From: Myroides sp. NP-2
GTDB lineage: Bacteria > Bacteroidota > Bacteroidia > Flavobacteriales > Flavobacteriaceae
Reading direction: 5' to 3'
DNA: 64,000 nucleotides
Assembly (NCBI RefSeq): GCF_014145665.1
Contig: NZ_JACHTD010000008.1
Coordinates: 62,001-126,000 of the forward strand
The notes beneath the pieces are model-generated. The model ran no database searches and was not told the DNA's origin. It was given only the letters and a program-made list of their open reading frames with translations. The position numbers were made by a program, and so were the translations under genes. Shown here piece after piece: positions 54,017 to 63,489 of the stretch (its first letter is position 1; each line of letters begins with the position of its first letter).

Positions 54017-54763
54017 ATGGAAAAAAACAATAATAATATAGCGATACTCGTCGATGGCGATAACGCACAAGCAAAATTATTAGAGAATATTTTAGCGGAA
54101 GTATCGAAATACGGCAAAGTTACCATTCGCCGTATTTATGGAGATTGGACTACCCCGCAAATGAATAGTTGGAAAGACTTGCTCAATGATTTGTCTTTTT
54201 CACCCATTCAAAAATTCAACTATACCTCAGGGAAAAATTCAACAGACAGTTCGTTGATTATTGACGCCATGGATATTTTACACGATAAAATGGTCGATGG
54301 TTTTTGTATTGTCTCTAGCGATAGTGACTATACTGGATTGGCGAAACGAATCCGAGAGGAAGGAATTTTTGTGATGGGAATAGGGGAAAAGAAAACACCT
54401 AATGCCTTTGTACAGTCTTGTGAGATTTTTACCTATTGCGAAACGTTAACGCCCAAACCTGTAAAAGCAGAAAAGAGTATCAGTCAAGAGAAAAAACAAG
54501 TGATAGAAGAGGAAGATGATACTCTTACGATCACCAAAAAAGAAATGCGTTTGATTGATCGCGCTTTTGATATGTCAGTGGATGAAGAAGTAGAAGCGTA
54601 TATTTCTACTGTAGGTAATAACCTTCGTAAACTAGATCCTAGTTTTGACTCTCGTGATTACGGGTTTAGAAACTTGACTGAAATGTTTAAACACTTAAAA
54701 ACCTATGAGGTTATCAATAACAATGTAAAAGGGTTGAATCACCCCTTGGTCAAGAAGAAATAA
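54017..54763 (+). CDS. NYN-domain ribonuclease-like protein with C-terminal OST-HTH/LOTUS domain
   Basis: A 248-residue protein. Residues 8-145 are a NYN/PIN-like nuclease domain: NIAILVDGDNAQAKLLENIL supplies the first acidic residues, SSLIIDAMDILHD and CIVSSDSDYTGLAKRIREEG the others. Residues 170-248 form a winged-helix OST-HTH (LOTUS) module (SRDYGFRNLTEMFKHLKTYEV), a domain that binds RNA and, in eukaryotes, germ-line RNA-regulatory proteins. This suggests an RNA-cleaving or RNA-regulating protein of unknown target. Ended by a terminator; convergent with pssA. Confidence 0.88.
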   Translation: MEKNNNNIAILVDGDNAQAKLLENILAEVSKYGKVTIRRIYGDWTTPQMNSWKDLLNDLSFSPIQKFNYTSGKNSTDSSLIIDAMDILHDKMVDGFCIVSSDSDYTGLAKRIREEGIFVMGIGEKKTPNAFVQSCEIFTYCETLTPKPVKAEKSISQEKKQVIEEEDDTLTITKKEMRLIDRAFDMSVDEEVEAYISTVGNNLRKLDPSFDSRDYGFRNLTEMFKHLKTYEVINNNVKGLNHPLVKKK

Positions 54764-54780
54764 AGAGAAAATATCAATAA

Positions 54781-54806
54781 AAAAGGTCAGCATTGCTGAC
54801 CTTTTT
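54781..54806. terminator. Bidirectional terminator
   Basis: Stem AAAAGGTCAGC / GCTGACCTTTT with an ATT loop, almost the same hairpin as at 9237-9267. Confidence 0.88.
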
Positions 54807-54811
54807 ATGTT

Positions 54812-55552
54812 TTACGCTATTTGTTTTTTTGCTGTCATATTCTTTATGATAGAAAGCAAAATATAAAGCAAGATGATCAGTGGAATTGCCAAGTAGTGCA
54901 GTACAACTAACAAGAGGATTGATGCTGCAACAAATCCCAACTGTAATTTATAAGCCCCTATGTTTTTAGGGTCTATTTTTAGTGAAAACAACGGTAATTC
55001 TGCATTCATAATATAGGCACTCAATACGCTGATAATCACTAATACATAGGGATTACTCAAGAAAGAGATCACCGCTTCAGAATTAGTTGTGCTTACAATA
55101 AGAGGTAAACTCAAAATGAAGAGCGCATTCCCCGGTGTAGGCAATCCGATAAACGAATCTGTTTGTCGGGTGTCAATATTGAATTTCGCTAGTCGATAGG
55201 CTGCGCCCAAAGTGATGAGGAAACCGATATACGGAACAATAGCCATGTAGTATGTCTCTGGTGTCAAATTGTATGGCCCTTGAGTTTCCTGAATATTAGC
55301 CAATTGTTTGTAAATAATTAATCCAGGAACCACTCCACTGGTTACCATATCCGCTAAGGAATCCAATTGAAGTCCTAATTCGCTTTTTACTTGAAGAATT
55401 CGAGCTAAGAATCCGTCCCAATAGTCAAAGAAAATACCAATACACACCCATATAAAAGCCATGAGAATATTATCGTCAAAGGCGTATATACAAGCGATTA
55501 GTCCTGAAAGGAGGTTCAATAAAGTAATGAAATTTGGAATATGTTTTTTCAT
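54812..55552 (-). CDS. pssA: CDP-diacylglycerol--serine O-phosphatidyltransferase
   Basis: A 246-residue multipass membrane enzyme that makes phosphatidylserine, precursor of phosphatidylethanolamine. The CDP-alcohol phosphotransferase motif is visible in DYWDGFLARILQVKSELGLQLDSLADMV with the conserved Asp and Arg spacing. Seven or eight hydrophobic segments follow. Together with cls it covers the two main branches of phospholipid headgroup synthesis. Divergent from the PorV2-like gene. Confidence 0.92.
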   Translation of the reverse strand: MKKHIPNFITLLNLLSGLIACIYAFDDNILMAFIWVCIGIFFDYWDGFLARILQVKSELGLQLDSLADMVTSGVVPGLIIYKQLANIQETQGPYNLTPETYYMAIVPYIGFLITLGAAYRLAKFNIDTRQTDSFIGLPTPGNALFILSLPLIVSTTNSEAVISFLSNPYVLVIISVLSAYIMNAELPLFSLKIDPKNIGAYKLQLGFVAASILLLVVLHYLAIPLIILLYILLSIIKNMTAKKQIA

Positions 55553-55697
55553 GTAAGCTATATTTAGGTCTTGATCTAGGTTATAAAGATAAACGTTAAT
55601 TTCCTAAAGCAAAGGTATTATAAACTTACAAATAATAATATCGTCCTCGCCTTTTAGTTTTTTACTATTTTTACAACTTAGTAAGAATAATAAAAAG

Positions 55698-56780
55698 ATG
55701 TTTGTGAAAAAACTAACATTCGGTACATTGCTCTTTTGTGTTGGATTTGCTACCCATGCCCAAAAAGCGAGAAAATATTCCAATGAGTTCTTAAATATTG
55801 GAGTAGATGCTGTTGCTATGGGAATGGCAAATAGCGTGGTATCTTCTACGGCCGATGTAAATGCCGTATATTGGAATCCTGCGGGATTAATGCGATTGGA
55901 AGACCAGCAAATATCCCTAATGCACGCAAGTTACTTTGCCAATATTGCGCAATATGATTATGGAGCATTTGCGATGCCTTTGGATGAAAAAAGTGCTTTG
56001 GGATTTTCGATCATCCGCTTTGGGGTGGATGATATCATGAATACGACTGAACTAATCGATCAACACGGAAATATTGATTATAATCGCATCAGCCTATTTT
56101 CCGCGGCAGATTACGCCTTTGTATTGTCTTATGCGCGAAATACACCCATTGAAGGACTAACCTATGGGGTGAATGCCAAAGTAGTACGCCGTGTAATTGG
56201 AAAATTTGCCGATTCTTGGGGATTTGGATTTGATGCTGGGATACAATATAAAACCAAGTCCGATTGGATGTTTGGAGTCATGGCTAGGGACATTACAACG
56301 ACCTATAACATGTGGAGCATCAATAAAAAAGAGTACAGCAAAGTACAAGAAGCCGTAGAGGGGATGAATCAAGAACTACCCGAAACGACTGAAATTACCC
56401 TGCCTAAACTGCAAATGGGGGTCTCAAAAAACGTACAACTATCTCGTGATTTGAACCTGTTAGCAGCCTTAGCACTACACGTAGAATTTGCGGAAACCAA
56501 TGCGGTAATCTCCAGTGGTTCTATGAGTATGACGCCCTCTTTAGGAGTTGAATTTGGCTATGCCAATTTGGTTTTTGTGCGTGGAGGTGTCGGCAACTTT
56601 CAAAATAATAGACAAATGGACAACACCCAAAAAACAGAGTTTCAACCCAATATTGGTGTGGGATTCCACTATAAAGGGATTCAAGTGGATTACGCGCTAA
56701 CAGATATTGGCGATCAAAGTGCTGCCATCTATTCAAATGTCTTCTCGTTAAAATTAGATTTAGGAATTTTTAGAAAATAA
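55698..56780 (+). CDS. PorV/PorQ-family outer-membrane protein (PorV2-like, type IX secretion related)
   Basis: A 360-residue outer-membrane barrel with signal peptide ending at ATHAQKA. The mature start GVDAVAMGMANSVVSSTADVNAVYWNPAGLM is the FadL/PorV-like N-terminal hatch sequence, and the remainder is beta-strand. Proteins of this kind are annotated PorV2 and belong to the PorV/PorQ group used by type IX secretion, but no other T9SS gene (porK, L, M, N, sprA) is in the window. The DUF4105 gene begins 4 nt downstream. Confidence 0.82.
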   Translation: MFVKKLTFGTLLFCVGFATHAQKARKYSNEFLNIGVDAVAMGMANSVVSSTADVNAVYWNPAGLMRLEDQQISLMHASYFANIAQYDYGAFAMPLDEKSALGFSIIRFGVDDIMNTTELIDQHGNIDYNRISLFSAADYAFVLSYARNTPIEGLTYGVNAKVVRRVIGKFADSWGFGFDAGIQYKTKSDWMFGVMARDITTTYNMWSINKKEYSKVQEAVEGMNQELPETTEITLPKLQMGVSKNVQLSRDLNLLAALALHVEFAETNAVISSGSMSMTPSLGVEFGYANLVFVRGGVGNFQNNRQMDNTQKTEFQPNIGVGFHYKGIQVDYALTDIGDQSAAIYSNVFSLKLDLGIFRK

Positions 56781-56784
56781 AAAG

Positions 56785-57912
56785 ATGAAAAAAATAGTCG
56801 CGTTGCTTTTTGCAGTGCTCTTGGTCCAACTAAGCTATGGAAATCCAACCGAACGAATATTGTCTAACAAAGCTAGAATTAGCGTCTTGACGTGTGGAAC
56901 AGGAAAAGAGCTCTACGCTTTGTTTGGACATACAGCCATTCGAGTATACGATCCCGCACAGGGGATAGATCGCGTGTATAATTATGGTCTTTTTGATTTT
57001 CGAACGCCCAATTTCTACGGTAAATTCGTTAAAGGCGATTTACTCTATTTTGTAGATTATGACGATTATGAGCGCTTCGTCATGAATTATGCCTATGATA
57101 ATCGCTCCGTGGTCGAGCAAGAATTAAACCTCTCTCATACACAAAAACAAAAGGTGTGGAACAACTTAAACCAATCGTTAAAAGAAGAAAACCGCTATTA
57201 TATTTATAAATTTATCGACCAAAATTGTACCACTAAGGTAGTCGATGTTCTAAACGATGTATTGCCAACGCCAGTAGAAATTAGCGTTGAAGGCAATACC
57301 GCCACCTATCGAACAATTTTAAATACCTATTTAAAAGATCGCTATTTCGAAATGTTGGGCATTAATTTAATTTTCGGTAATAAAGTCGATCACCCCTCTA
57401 ATTTGTTGTTTTTACCTGATAAATTTCAATTGGGATTGACACAGACTAAAAACGGTAATCTACCTTTAGTTCAAGATGAAATTACGGTTTTTCAAGCAGA
57501 GCAAACGGAGAACTATGTATGGTGGAATACCTATTGGTTTGCTTCTTTACTCGTGCTTTTCTTGATGGGATTAGCCGTAAATAACGTGGTGCGATCTGTT
57601 TATTTCATCCTTTTTGGCTTGTTAGGATGTTTTTTCTTTTTAGTAGGTTTTTATTCTCTTCATGGAGAATTGTTGTGGAATAATGTGGTTTTTTTATGTA
57701 ATCCTTTGTTGATTTTGATTCCGTTTGTTAAAAACTTAAATAAAATTAAGTCTATATTAGGTATTATTGTTGTGATATTGTTAATTTTATATATTGTATT
57801 GAATCTTTATTCAGAAAAATTAATAATAACCTTACCTTTGTACCTGTTAACTCTTGTAACTTTATTTTTGGAATTTAAGCCAGTTTTACAAAATAGAGTG
57901 AAGAATAAATAG
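56785..57912 (+). CDS. DUF4105 protein, candidate lipoprotein N-acyltransferase (Lnb-like)
   Basis: A 375-residue protein. The signal peptide (MKKIVALLFAVLLVQLSYG) is followed by a periplasmic domain of about 225 residues with GKELYALFGHTAIRVYD and FIDQNCTTKVVDVLNDVLP, which hold a candidate catalytic His and Cys. About five membrane segments (WFASLLVLFLMGLAVN through LPLYLLTLVTLFLEF) follow. Periplasmic DUF4105 domain plus five helices matches the Lnb enzymes reported to N-acylate lipoproteins in Bacteroidota, replacing Lnt. Catalysis is inferred from family only. Translationally close to the PorV2-like gene. Confidence 0.8.
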   Translation: MKKIVALLFAVLLVQLSYGNPTERILSNKARISVLTCGTGKELYALFGHTAIRVYDPAQGIDRVYNYGLFDFRTPNFYGKFVKGDLLYFVDYDDYERFVMNYAYDNRSVVEQELNLSHTQKQKVWNNLNQSLKEENRYYIYKFIDQNCTTKVVDVLNDVLPTPVEISVEGNTATYRTILNTYLKDRYFEMLGINLIFGNKVDHPSNLLFLPDKFQLGLTQTKNGNLPLVQDEITVFQAEQTENYVWWNTYWFASLLVLFLMGLAVNNVVRSVYFILFGLLGCFFFLVGFYSLHGELLWNNVVFLCNPLLILIPFVKNLNKIKSILGIIVVILLILYIVLNLYSEKLIITLPLYLLTLVTLFLEFKPVLQNRVKNK

Positions 57913-57918
57913 TAGACT

Positions 57919-58656
57919 ATGTTTTCTTTTTTTAAATCAAAACCTATTTTAAAAGATTTAATTCCCGATAACTATGTGGATATTCACTCGCATTTGATTT
58001 ATGGAATTGACGATGGTGCCCAAACCATTGAGGATACGCGAACTATTATTAAAGCGATGCAGCAGATGGGATTTGACCAAGCGATTGCTACCCCGCACAC
58101 AACCCCATTAGTTTGGGAAAATACAAGAGAAGGTATTTTAAATCAGTACAAGAAGGTACAGGAAGAATTACCTACAGAATCAAAAGCGATCGAATTACGT
58201 GTCGCTTCTGAGTACATGATGGATGAAACCTTACTGCCTCACATCGAAAATAAAGAGTTGCTAACGTTAAAGAAGGACTATGTGCTGGTGGAGATGTCGT
58301 ACATGAATCCGCCTATTCAATTGATGGATATTTTGTTTCAGCTAAAGTCAAACGGATACGACATTGTTTTAGCTCATCCAGAGCGCTATAATTTTTACCA
58401 TCAAAATACAGCAATGTATAAGAAGTTAAAGAAAGCGGGTTGTCTCTTTCAAATGAATTTGCTTTCCGCAACCGGTTACTATGGTAAACACGTTCTAGAA
58501 GCAGCTAATTTTTTATTGTCGAATGGATTAATCGATTTCGTTGGATCAGATATTCACCACGAAAAACACATCAAAGGATTTGAAGCTAAAGTAGAGGTGA
58601 AGGGAATTGAATTCTTTACCCAAGCGATAAGCAATAATCAAGAATTTAGAAAGTAA
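57919..58656 (+). CDS. CpsB/YwqE-type tyrosine-protein phosphatase (PHP fold)
   Basis: A 245-residue PHP-type metal-dependent phosphatase. The metal motifs are YVDIHSHLIYGIDDGAQ, IATPHTTPL, LAHPERYNFY and DFVGSDIHHEK. This family reverses tyrosine phosphorylation of BY-kinases such as Wzc. The only BY-kinase in the window is 18 kb away on the other strand, so coupling is inferred. It follows the DUF4105 gene by 6 nt, likely co-transcribed with it and the PorV2-like gene. A terminator closes the unit. Confidence 0.9.
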   Translation: MFSFFKSKPILKDLIPDNYVDIHSHLIYGIDDGAQTIEDTRTIIKAMQQMGFDQAIATPHTTPLVWENTREGILNQYKKVQEELPTESKAIELRVASEYMMDETLLPHIENKELLTLKKDYVLVEMSYMNPPIQLMDILFQLKSNGYDIVLAHPERYNFYHQNTAMYKKLKKAGCLFQMNLLSATGYYGKHVLEAANFLLSNGLIDFVGSDIHHEKHIKGFEAKVEVKGIEFFTQAISNNQEFRK

Positions 58657-58673
58657 AACACATAGATATAAAA

Positions 58674-58705
58674 AAAAAGCCACTCGTCTGAGTGGCTTTT
58701 TTTTT
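58674..58705. terminator. Bidirectional terminator
   Basis: Stem AAAAAGCCACTC / GAGTGGCTTTTT with GTCT loop between convergent genes. Confidence 0.9.
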
Positions 58706-58719
58706 ATATGAGTAAGAAA

Positions 58720-59109
58720 TTACTTATCAGTTACTTCTCCTTTTATTCTCAATGGAACTGTTCCATTTTCATAGTTTATCGCATTAGATTCAACCGTAAT
58801 TGTACGGCTAATTCTACCAATACTCATGTTGTATTTTACATCGATTTTTCCTTTTTTACCTGGCATAATAGGCTCTGTTGGTTTAGAAGGAACTGTACAT
58901 CCACATGTAGAACGTACGTTTGTGATGATCAATGGTTGATCACCTGTGTTGGTGAATTCGAAGGTACGTAATCCATCGTCTTTTCCTCTAACCACTGTAC
59001 CGTAATCGATAGTGTTGTTTTCAGCGGCAAATTGAATTTTTGGACCACTTTGAGCGAATGATAAAGCACTAGATAATACTAATGCGAATACTGCTATTAA
59101 ATTTTTCAT
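58720..59109 (-). CDS. DUF1573 (immunoglobulin-like) exported protein
   Basis: A 129-residue protein with signal peptide MKNLIAVFALVLSSALSFAQ. The mature part is an immunoglobulin-like beta domain with ENNTIDYGTVVRGKDDGLRTFEFTNTG and the family Cys pair STCGCTVP. DUF1573 proteins are abundant secreted or periplasmic proteins of Bacteroidota with no established function. Convergent with the phosphatase gene; divergent from the valS leader. Confidence 0.88.
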   Translation of the reverse strand: MKNLIAVFALVLSSALSFAQSGPKIQFAAENNTIDYGTVVRGKDDGLRTFEFTNTGDQPLIITNVRSTCGCTVPSKPTEPIMPGKKGKIDVKYNMSIGRISRTITVESNAINYENGTVPLRIKGEVTDK

Positions 59110-59215
59110 TACTATAACTTTTTGTTGTTTTGTAAAATTAGAAACTTTTCGAAAACTCGCAAATTTTTTTACCTATTCGATTTTAGATAAACTTTTATAA
59201 TTGACGAGTAATAAT

Positions 59216-59223
59216 TACTTTTG
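59216..59223 (+). promoter_or_regulatory. -7 promoter box of the valS leader
   Basis: TACTTTTG, 15 nt before the upstream small ORF and 107 nt before valS. Confidence 0.5.
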
Positions 59224-59238
59224 TACAACACAAAGATA

Positions 59239-59319
59239 ATGAAAACTAAGGTTACAAAGAATGAAAAAAACTTTTTTTCTGCCAAGCAACTAGATGTTTT
59301 GTCTTTTTTTAATAATTAA
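59239..59319 (+). CDS. Candidate 26-codon upstream ORF of valS
   Basis: A frame of 26 codons beginning [17 protein letters not shown] and ending DVLSFFNN, then TAA, 11 nt before the valS ATG. It starts about 11 nt after the predicted transcription start. It has two Val codons and six Lys codons, and there is no terminator hairpin, so it does not look like a classical attenuator. It could couple translation of valS or be a small protein. It may be a chance frame in AT-rich DNA, and I treat it as a candidate. Confidence 0.3.
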   Translation: MKTKVTKNEKNFFSAKQLDVLSFFNN

Positions 59320-59330
59320 ATTATAGAATA

Positions 59331-61964
59331 ATGGTAATTCCTGCACAATTTGACGCAAAGCTAGTAGAGCAAAAATGGTATCAGTATTGGATGGAAAATA
59401 ATTTTTTCCGATCTATACCAGATGAAAGACAGCCGTACACCATTGTAATACCTCCACCAAACGTAACTGGAGTATTGCATATGGGGCATATGTTGAACGT
59501 TACAATTCAAGATGTATTAATTCGTCGCGCCCGTTTAAAAGGGTTAAACGCATGTTGGGTCCCGGGAACGGATCACGCATCTATTGCAACTGAAGCCAAA
59601 GTCGTCGCTAAATTGAGAGAGCAGGGAATCAATAAAAACGACTTAACTAGAGAAGAGTTTTTAAAACACGCATGGGAGTGGAAAGAAGAATATGGAGGTG
59701 TGATTTTAGATCAGTTGAAAAAACTAGGGGCTTCATGTGATTGGGATCGTACGAAGTTTACGATGGATCCTGAAATGTCACAACAAGTGATTAAGTTGTT
59801 TGTTGATTTGTATAACAAAGGATTAATTTACCGCGGGTATCGCATGGTGAACTGGGATCCTGAAGCGAAGACTACCTTATCTGATGAAGAGGTGATCTAC
59901 GAAGAACGCCAAGGAAAACTATACCACCTAAAATATCAAATCGAAGGAACGTCTGATTATTTGACAATTGCAACCACACGTCCTGAAACCATTTTGGGAG
60001 ATACTGCTATTTGTATTCATCCAGCAGATGAACGCTACCAACATCTCAAAGGAAAACAAGCAATTGTGCCAATATGCAATCGCTCAATTCCTATTATATT
60101 TGATGAGTATGTCGATATGGAGTTCGGAACAGGATGTTTAAAAGTAACGCCTGCCCATGATATCAATGACAAAGAGCTTGGTGAACGCCACAATTTAGAA
60201 ATTATAGACATTTTTAATGCTGATGCTACACTAAACGATCTTGGATTGCACTACAAAGGCAAAGATCGCTTTGTTGTACGCAAAGAAATTGAAGCTGAAT
60301 TAGCGTCAATTGGCGCATTGGAAAAAGTAGAAAACTACCTGAATAACGTAGGAACATCTGAGCGCACCAAAGCTGTAATTGAACCGCGTTTGTCTGATCA
60401 GTGGTTTTTGAAAATGGAAGAATTGGCAAAACCTGCTTTAGATGCCGTAATGACAACGGAAGAGGTTAAACTGTATCCAAGTCGTTATAACAGTACTTAT
60501 AGAAGCTGGTTGGAAAATATTCGCGATTGGAATATTTCTCGTCAATTGTGGTGGGGGCATCAAATTCCTGCATTCTACTACGGCGATGGAAAGGAAGATT
60601 TTGTTGTTGCTGAAACAGTAGAAGCTGCACTTGAATTAGCGAAAACAAAAACAGGAAAAACGGATTTGACTGTCGCTGATTTAAAACAAGATGAAGATGC
60701 TTTAGATACGTGGTTCTCTTCTTGGTTGTGGCCGATGGCGGTATTTAACGGATTAATCGACCCTGAAAACGAAGAATTTAAGTACTATTACCCAACAAAT
60801 GATTTAGTGACCGGTCCAGATATTATTTTCTTCTGGGTGGCACGTATGATTATGGCAGGGTATGAATACACGGGTAAACAGCCGTTTACCAATGTTTATT
60901 TTACGGGAATTGTACGTGATAAACAGCGTCGAAAAATGTCTAAATCACTAGGAAACTCTCCAGATGCTTTAGGTTTGATCGACAAATTTGGTGCTGATGG
61001 AGTTCGCGTAGGTTTATTGCTATCGGCTTCTGCTGGAAACGATATCTTGTTTGATGAAGATTTATGTGCGCAAGGAAAGGCCTTTACCAATAAGGTTTGG
61101 AATGCCTTCCGTCTGATCAAAGGATGGGAAGTTTCTCAAACGTTGGAACAGCCTGAAACAGCAAAAGTTTCTTTGGCTTGGTATGAAGCAAAATTGCAAA
61201 AAACACTAGTGGAAATCGAAGATCACTTCTCAAAATACAGAATCTCAGATGCGTTAATGGCTATCTATAAATTAGTTTGGGATGATTTCTGCTCTTGGTT
61301 CTTGGAAATGATTAAACCAGGATACCAACAGCCAATTGATGCGGTTACCTACCGTAAAGCAATTGAATTGTTGGAAGAAAATCTCAAGCTTTTACATCCA
61401 TTTATGCCATTCTTAACCGAAGAAATTTGGCAACATATCGATTCTCGTACGCCTGAACAAGCGTTAGTAGTTTCTGCTTGGCCAGAAATAAAAGGGTTTG
61501 ACGAAAAGTTGATTAAAGAGTTTGAATTTGCCATGGAAGTAATTGCTGGTATTCGTACCATCAGAAAAGATAAAAATATCTCTTTCAAAGAAAGCATTGA
61601 TCTTAAAATAATCAACAACGAAAAAGTGTCAACTTATTTTGATAGTGTAATCTCAAAATTAGGAAACATTGTTAGTATGGAATACGTTGCGGATCAAGTT
61701 AGTGGTGCGTTGTCCTACCGAGTGAAATCAAATGAATACTTTATCCCGATTGCAGGTAGTGTGAATGTGGAAGAGGAAATAGCAAAACTTGAAGAAGAGT
61801 TGAAGTATCTGAAAGGTTTCTTGAAATCTGTACAAGGGAAGCTATCAAATGAAAAATTCGTTAGTGGAGCACCAGAACAGGTGGTGGCAAATGAAAAGCA
61901 AAAAGAAGCAGATGCTTTGGCAAAAATTTCAACCATTGAACACAGTTTAGCTGGTTTGAAATAG
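59331..61964 (+). CDS. valS: Valyl-tRNA synthetase
   Basis: An 877-residue class Ia synthetase charging tRNA-Val. The HIGH motif is seen in [17 protein letters not shown], the editing domain in the [15 protein letters not shown] region and the KMSKS motif in [13 protein letters not shown], with a C-terminal coiled coil ([20 protein letters not shown]) typical of ValRS. Full length. The leader contains a 26-codon ORF just before the start. A perfect palindromic terminator lies after the stop. Confidence 0.96.
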   Translation: MVIPAQFDAKLVEQKWYQYWMENNFFRSIPDERQPYTIVIPPPNVTGVLHMGHMLNVTIQDVLIRRARLKGLNACWVPGTDHASIATEAKVVAKLREQGINKNDLTREEFLKHAWEWKEEYGGVILDQLKKLGASCDWDRTKFTMDPEMSQQVIKLFVDLYNKGLIYRGYRMVNWDPEAKTTLSDEEVIYEERQGKLYHLKYQIEGTSDYLTIATTRPETILGDTAICIHPADERYQHLKGKQAIVPICNRSIPIIFDEYVDMEFGTGCLKVTPAHDINDKELGERHNLEIIDIFNADATLNDLGLHYKGKDRFVVRKEIEAELASIGALEKVENYLNNVGTSERTKAVIEPRLSDQWFLKMEELAKPALDAVMTTEEVKLYPSRYNSTYRSWLENIRDWNISRQLWWGHQIPAFYYGDGKEDFVVAETVEAALELAKTKTGKTDLTVADLKQDEDALDTWFSSWLWPMAVFNGLIDPENEEFKYYYPTNDLVTGPDIIFFWVARMIMAGYEYTGKQPFTNVYFTGIVRDKQRRKMSKSLGNSPDALGLIDKFGADGVRVGLLLSASAGNDILFDEDLCAQGKAFTNKVWNAFRLIKGWEVSQTLEQPETAKVSLAWYEAKLQKTLVEIEDHFSKYRISDALMAIYKLVWDDFCSWFLEMIKPGYQQPIDAVTYRKAIELLEENLKLLHPFMPFLTEEIWQHIDSRTPEQALVVSAWPEIKGFDEKLIKEFEFAMEVIAGIRTIRKDKNISFKESIDLKIINNEKVSTYFDSVISKLGNIVSMEYVADQVSGALSYRVKSNEYFIPIAGSVNVEEEIAKLEEELKYLKGFLKSVQGKLSNEKFVSGAPEQVVANEKQKEADALAKISTIEHSLAGLK

Positions 61965-61986
61965 AAATAAAAACAAGTTGATTATA

Positions 61987-62028
61987 AGGTCTTTCGTTTG
62001 TGTACACAAACGAAAGACCTTTTTTTTT
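61987..62028 (+). terminator. Perfect 34-bp palindromic terminator after valS
   Basis: Stem AGGTCTTTCGTTTGTGT / ACACAAACGAAAGACCT without mismatch, followed by eight Ts. Confidence 0.9.
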
Positions 62029-62040
62029 ATCTTCGCCTTC

Positions 62041-62679
62041 ATGAAATACAACCTCCATACACATCATCGATGCAAGGACGCAGATACGTTAGCTATTGTC
62101 AGTCAAGACTTGTTAGCTGTGGACCTTAGCATTCCTCATTTTTCTTTGGGTATTCACCCTTGGTATATCACGCCTACTTTGATTGAAGAACAGTTGCATT
62201 TCATTGAATCACAGCTGCATTATCCCAATTGTTTAGCTATTGGAGAGTGTGGGCTAGATAAGAAAATAGATATTCCTTTGGCATTGCAAGAAGAAGTATT
62301 AGTTCGTCAATTACTTCTTGCAGAAAAATATAAAAAAGCTGTAATTTTGCACGTCGTTTCGGCTTATCAAGAAATTATAGCACTCAAAAAGCGGTTGAAA
62401 CTGACCGTTCCTCTTGTGGTCCATGGATTTAATAAACATCAACAGGTGGCAGAAAGTTTGTGGAAAAATGGCATTTATCTCTCTTTTGGTCAGGCGTTGT
62501 TGTACAATACTCAATTGCAAGAGACTTTTGTTGCTGTGCCTCAAGCGTTTTTGTTTTTGGAGACGGATGATGTTCAGGAGATTACAATAGCGGATATCTA
62601 TGCTAAAGCTGAAACGTTGCGTCCTGCTATAGGAGAAATTGTGGCGTCGAATTTTAAACGCATACTGAATAAAGAATAA
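62041..62679 (+). CDS. TatD-family hydrolase
   Basis: A 212-residue metal-dependent hydrolase of the TatD DNase/deoxyribonuclease family. It starts MKYNLHTHHRC (the family usually has DxHxH), with GIHPWYI, AIGECGLDKKIDI, VILHVVSAY, VVHGFNKHQQVA and FLETDD carrying the metal ligands. It is shorter than the usual 260 residues, as in several Bacteroidota homologues. The ATG at 62041 is used because the longer frame runs through the valS terminator. Exact substrate is uncertain. Confidence 0.85.
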   Translation: MKYNLHTHHRCKDADTLAIVSQDLLAVDLSIPHFSLGIHPWYITPTLIEEQLHFIESQLHYPNCLAIGECGLDKKIDIPLALQEEVLVRQLLLAEKYKKAVILHVVSAYQEIIALKKRLKLTVPLVVHGFNKHQQVAESLWKNGIYLSFGQALLYNTQLQETFVAVPQAFLFLETDDVQEITIADIYAKAETLRPAIGEIVASNFKRILNKE

Positions 62680-62719
62680 TAAGAACAGCCTTTTTAGGGT
62701 GATTAATAAATAGAAATAG

Positions 62720-63436
62720 ATGGCTATTTGGCAAGAAAGAGCAGCCTTGCTTTTTAAAGAAGAAGGACTAGAAAAATTAAAAAACGCCAACGTATTAGTT
62801 GTTGGATTAGGAGGTGTTGGATCATTTGCCGCTGAGTTTTTGGCTCGTGCAGGGGTGGGAACGATGACGATTGTCGATGGTGATACAGTGGATATCACAA
62901 ATATCAACAGACAATTGCCTGCTTTGCACTCTACTGTGGGAATGGCAAAAGTGCACGTAGTAGGTGATCGCCTGATGGATATCAATCCCGAATTGAACCT
63001 AACGCGTATACAAGAGTTTTTGTCTCCTGAACGCACACACGAAGTGGTAACCGATGATTACGACTACGTTTTGGATTGTATTGACAGTATTACCCCTAAA
63101 ATTAATTTAATCCTCGCAGCCAAACGCAAGCGAATCAAAGTTATTAGTGCTATGGGAGCTGGTGGAAAGATGCAAGCGTCGAAAATAGTCGTAAAAGACA
63201 TCAGTAAAACCGATGTATGTCCGTTGGCCAAACAAATTCGCAAGCGCCTAAAAAAAGAGGGGATTTCCTCGGGCGTAAAAGCTATATTTTCAACAGAAAA
63301 ACCTGATGAAAGCAGTTTGAAAATGACGGATGGATCTAACTTTAAAAAATCGTTCTTCGGTACGAATAGCTGGATGCCAGCTTTGTTTGGTTTACACGCA
63401 GCAGAAAATGTAATCCGCTATTTGTTAGCAAAGTAA
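62720..63436 (+). CDS. tcdA: tRNA threonylcarbamoyladenosine dehydratase (ThiF family)
   Basis: A 238-residue E1-like enzyme that cyclises t6A37 of tRNAs to ct6A. It carries the nucleotide-binding NVLVVGLGGVGSFAAEFLARAG, the acidic VDGDTVDITNINRQ and the catalytic Cys region KTDVCPLAKQIRKRLKKEG. The LARAGVG and SITPKINLI segments fit TcdA/CsdL over MoeB and ThiF. It lies in a window rich in tRNA-modification genes. Ended by a terminator. Confidence 0.9.
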   Translation: MAIWQERAALLFKEEGLEKLKNANVLVVGLGGVGSFAAEFLARAGVGTMTIVDGDTVDITNINRQLPALHSTVGMAKVHVVGDRLMDINPELNLTRIQEFLSPERTHEVVTDDYDYVLDCIDSITPKINLILAAKRKRIKVISAMGAGGKMQASKIVVKDISKTDVCPLAKQIRKRLKKEGISSGVKAIFSTEKPDESSLKMTDGSNFKKSFFGTNSWMPALFGLHAAENVIRYLLAK

Positions 63437-63442
63437 AAGCAT

Positions 63443-63474
63443 AAAAAAGGAACTTGATCAAGTTCCTTTTTTTT
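63443..63474. terminator. Bidirectional terminator
   Basis: Palindromic stem AAGGAACTTGATCAAGTTCCTT flanked by A and T runs between convergent genes. Confidence 0.9.
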
Positions 63475-63489
63475 ATGTTATAGGTTGCC

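Noticed and set aside
62311-63036. 241-codon minus-strand frame
   Set aside because: Antisense to the TatD and TcdA genes, both with clear family motifs.
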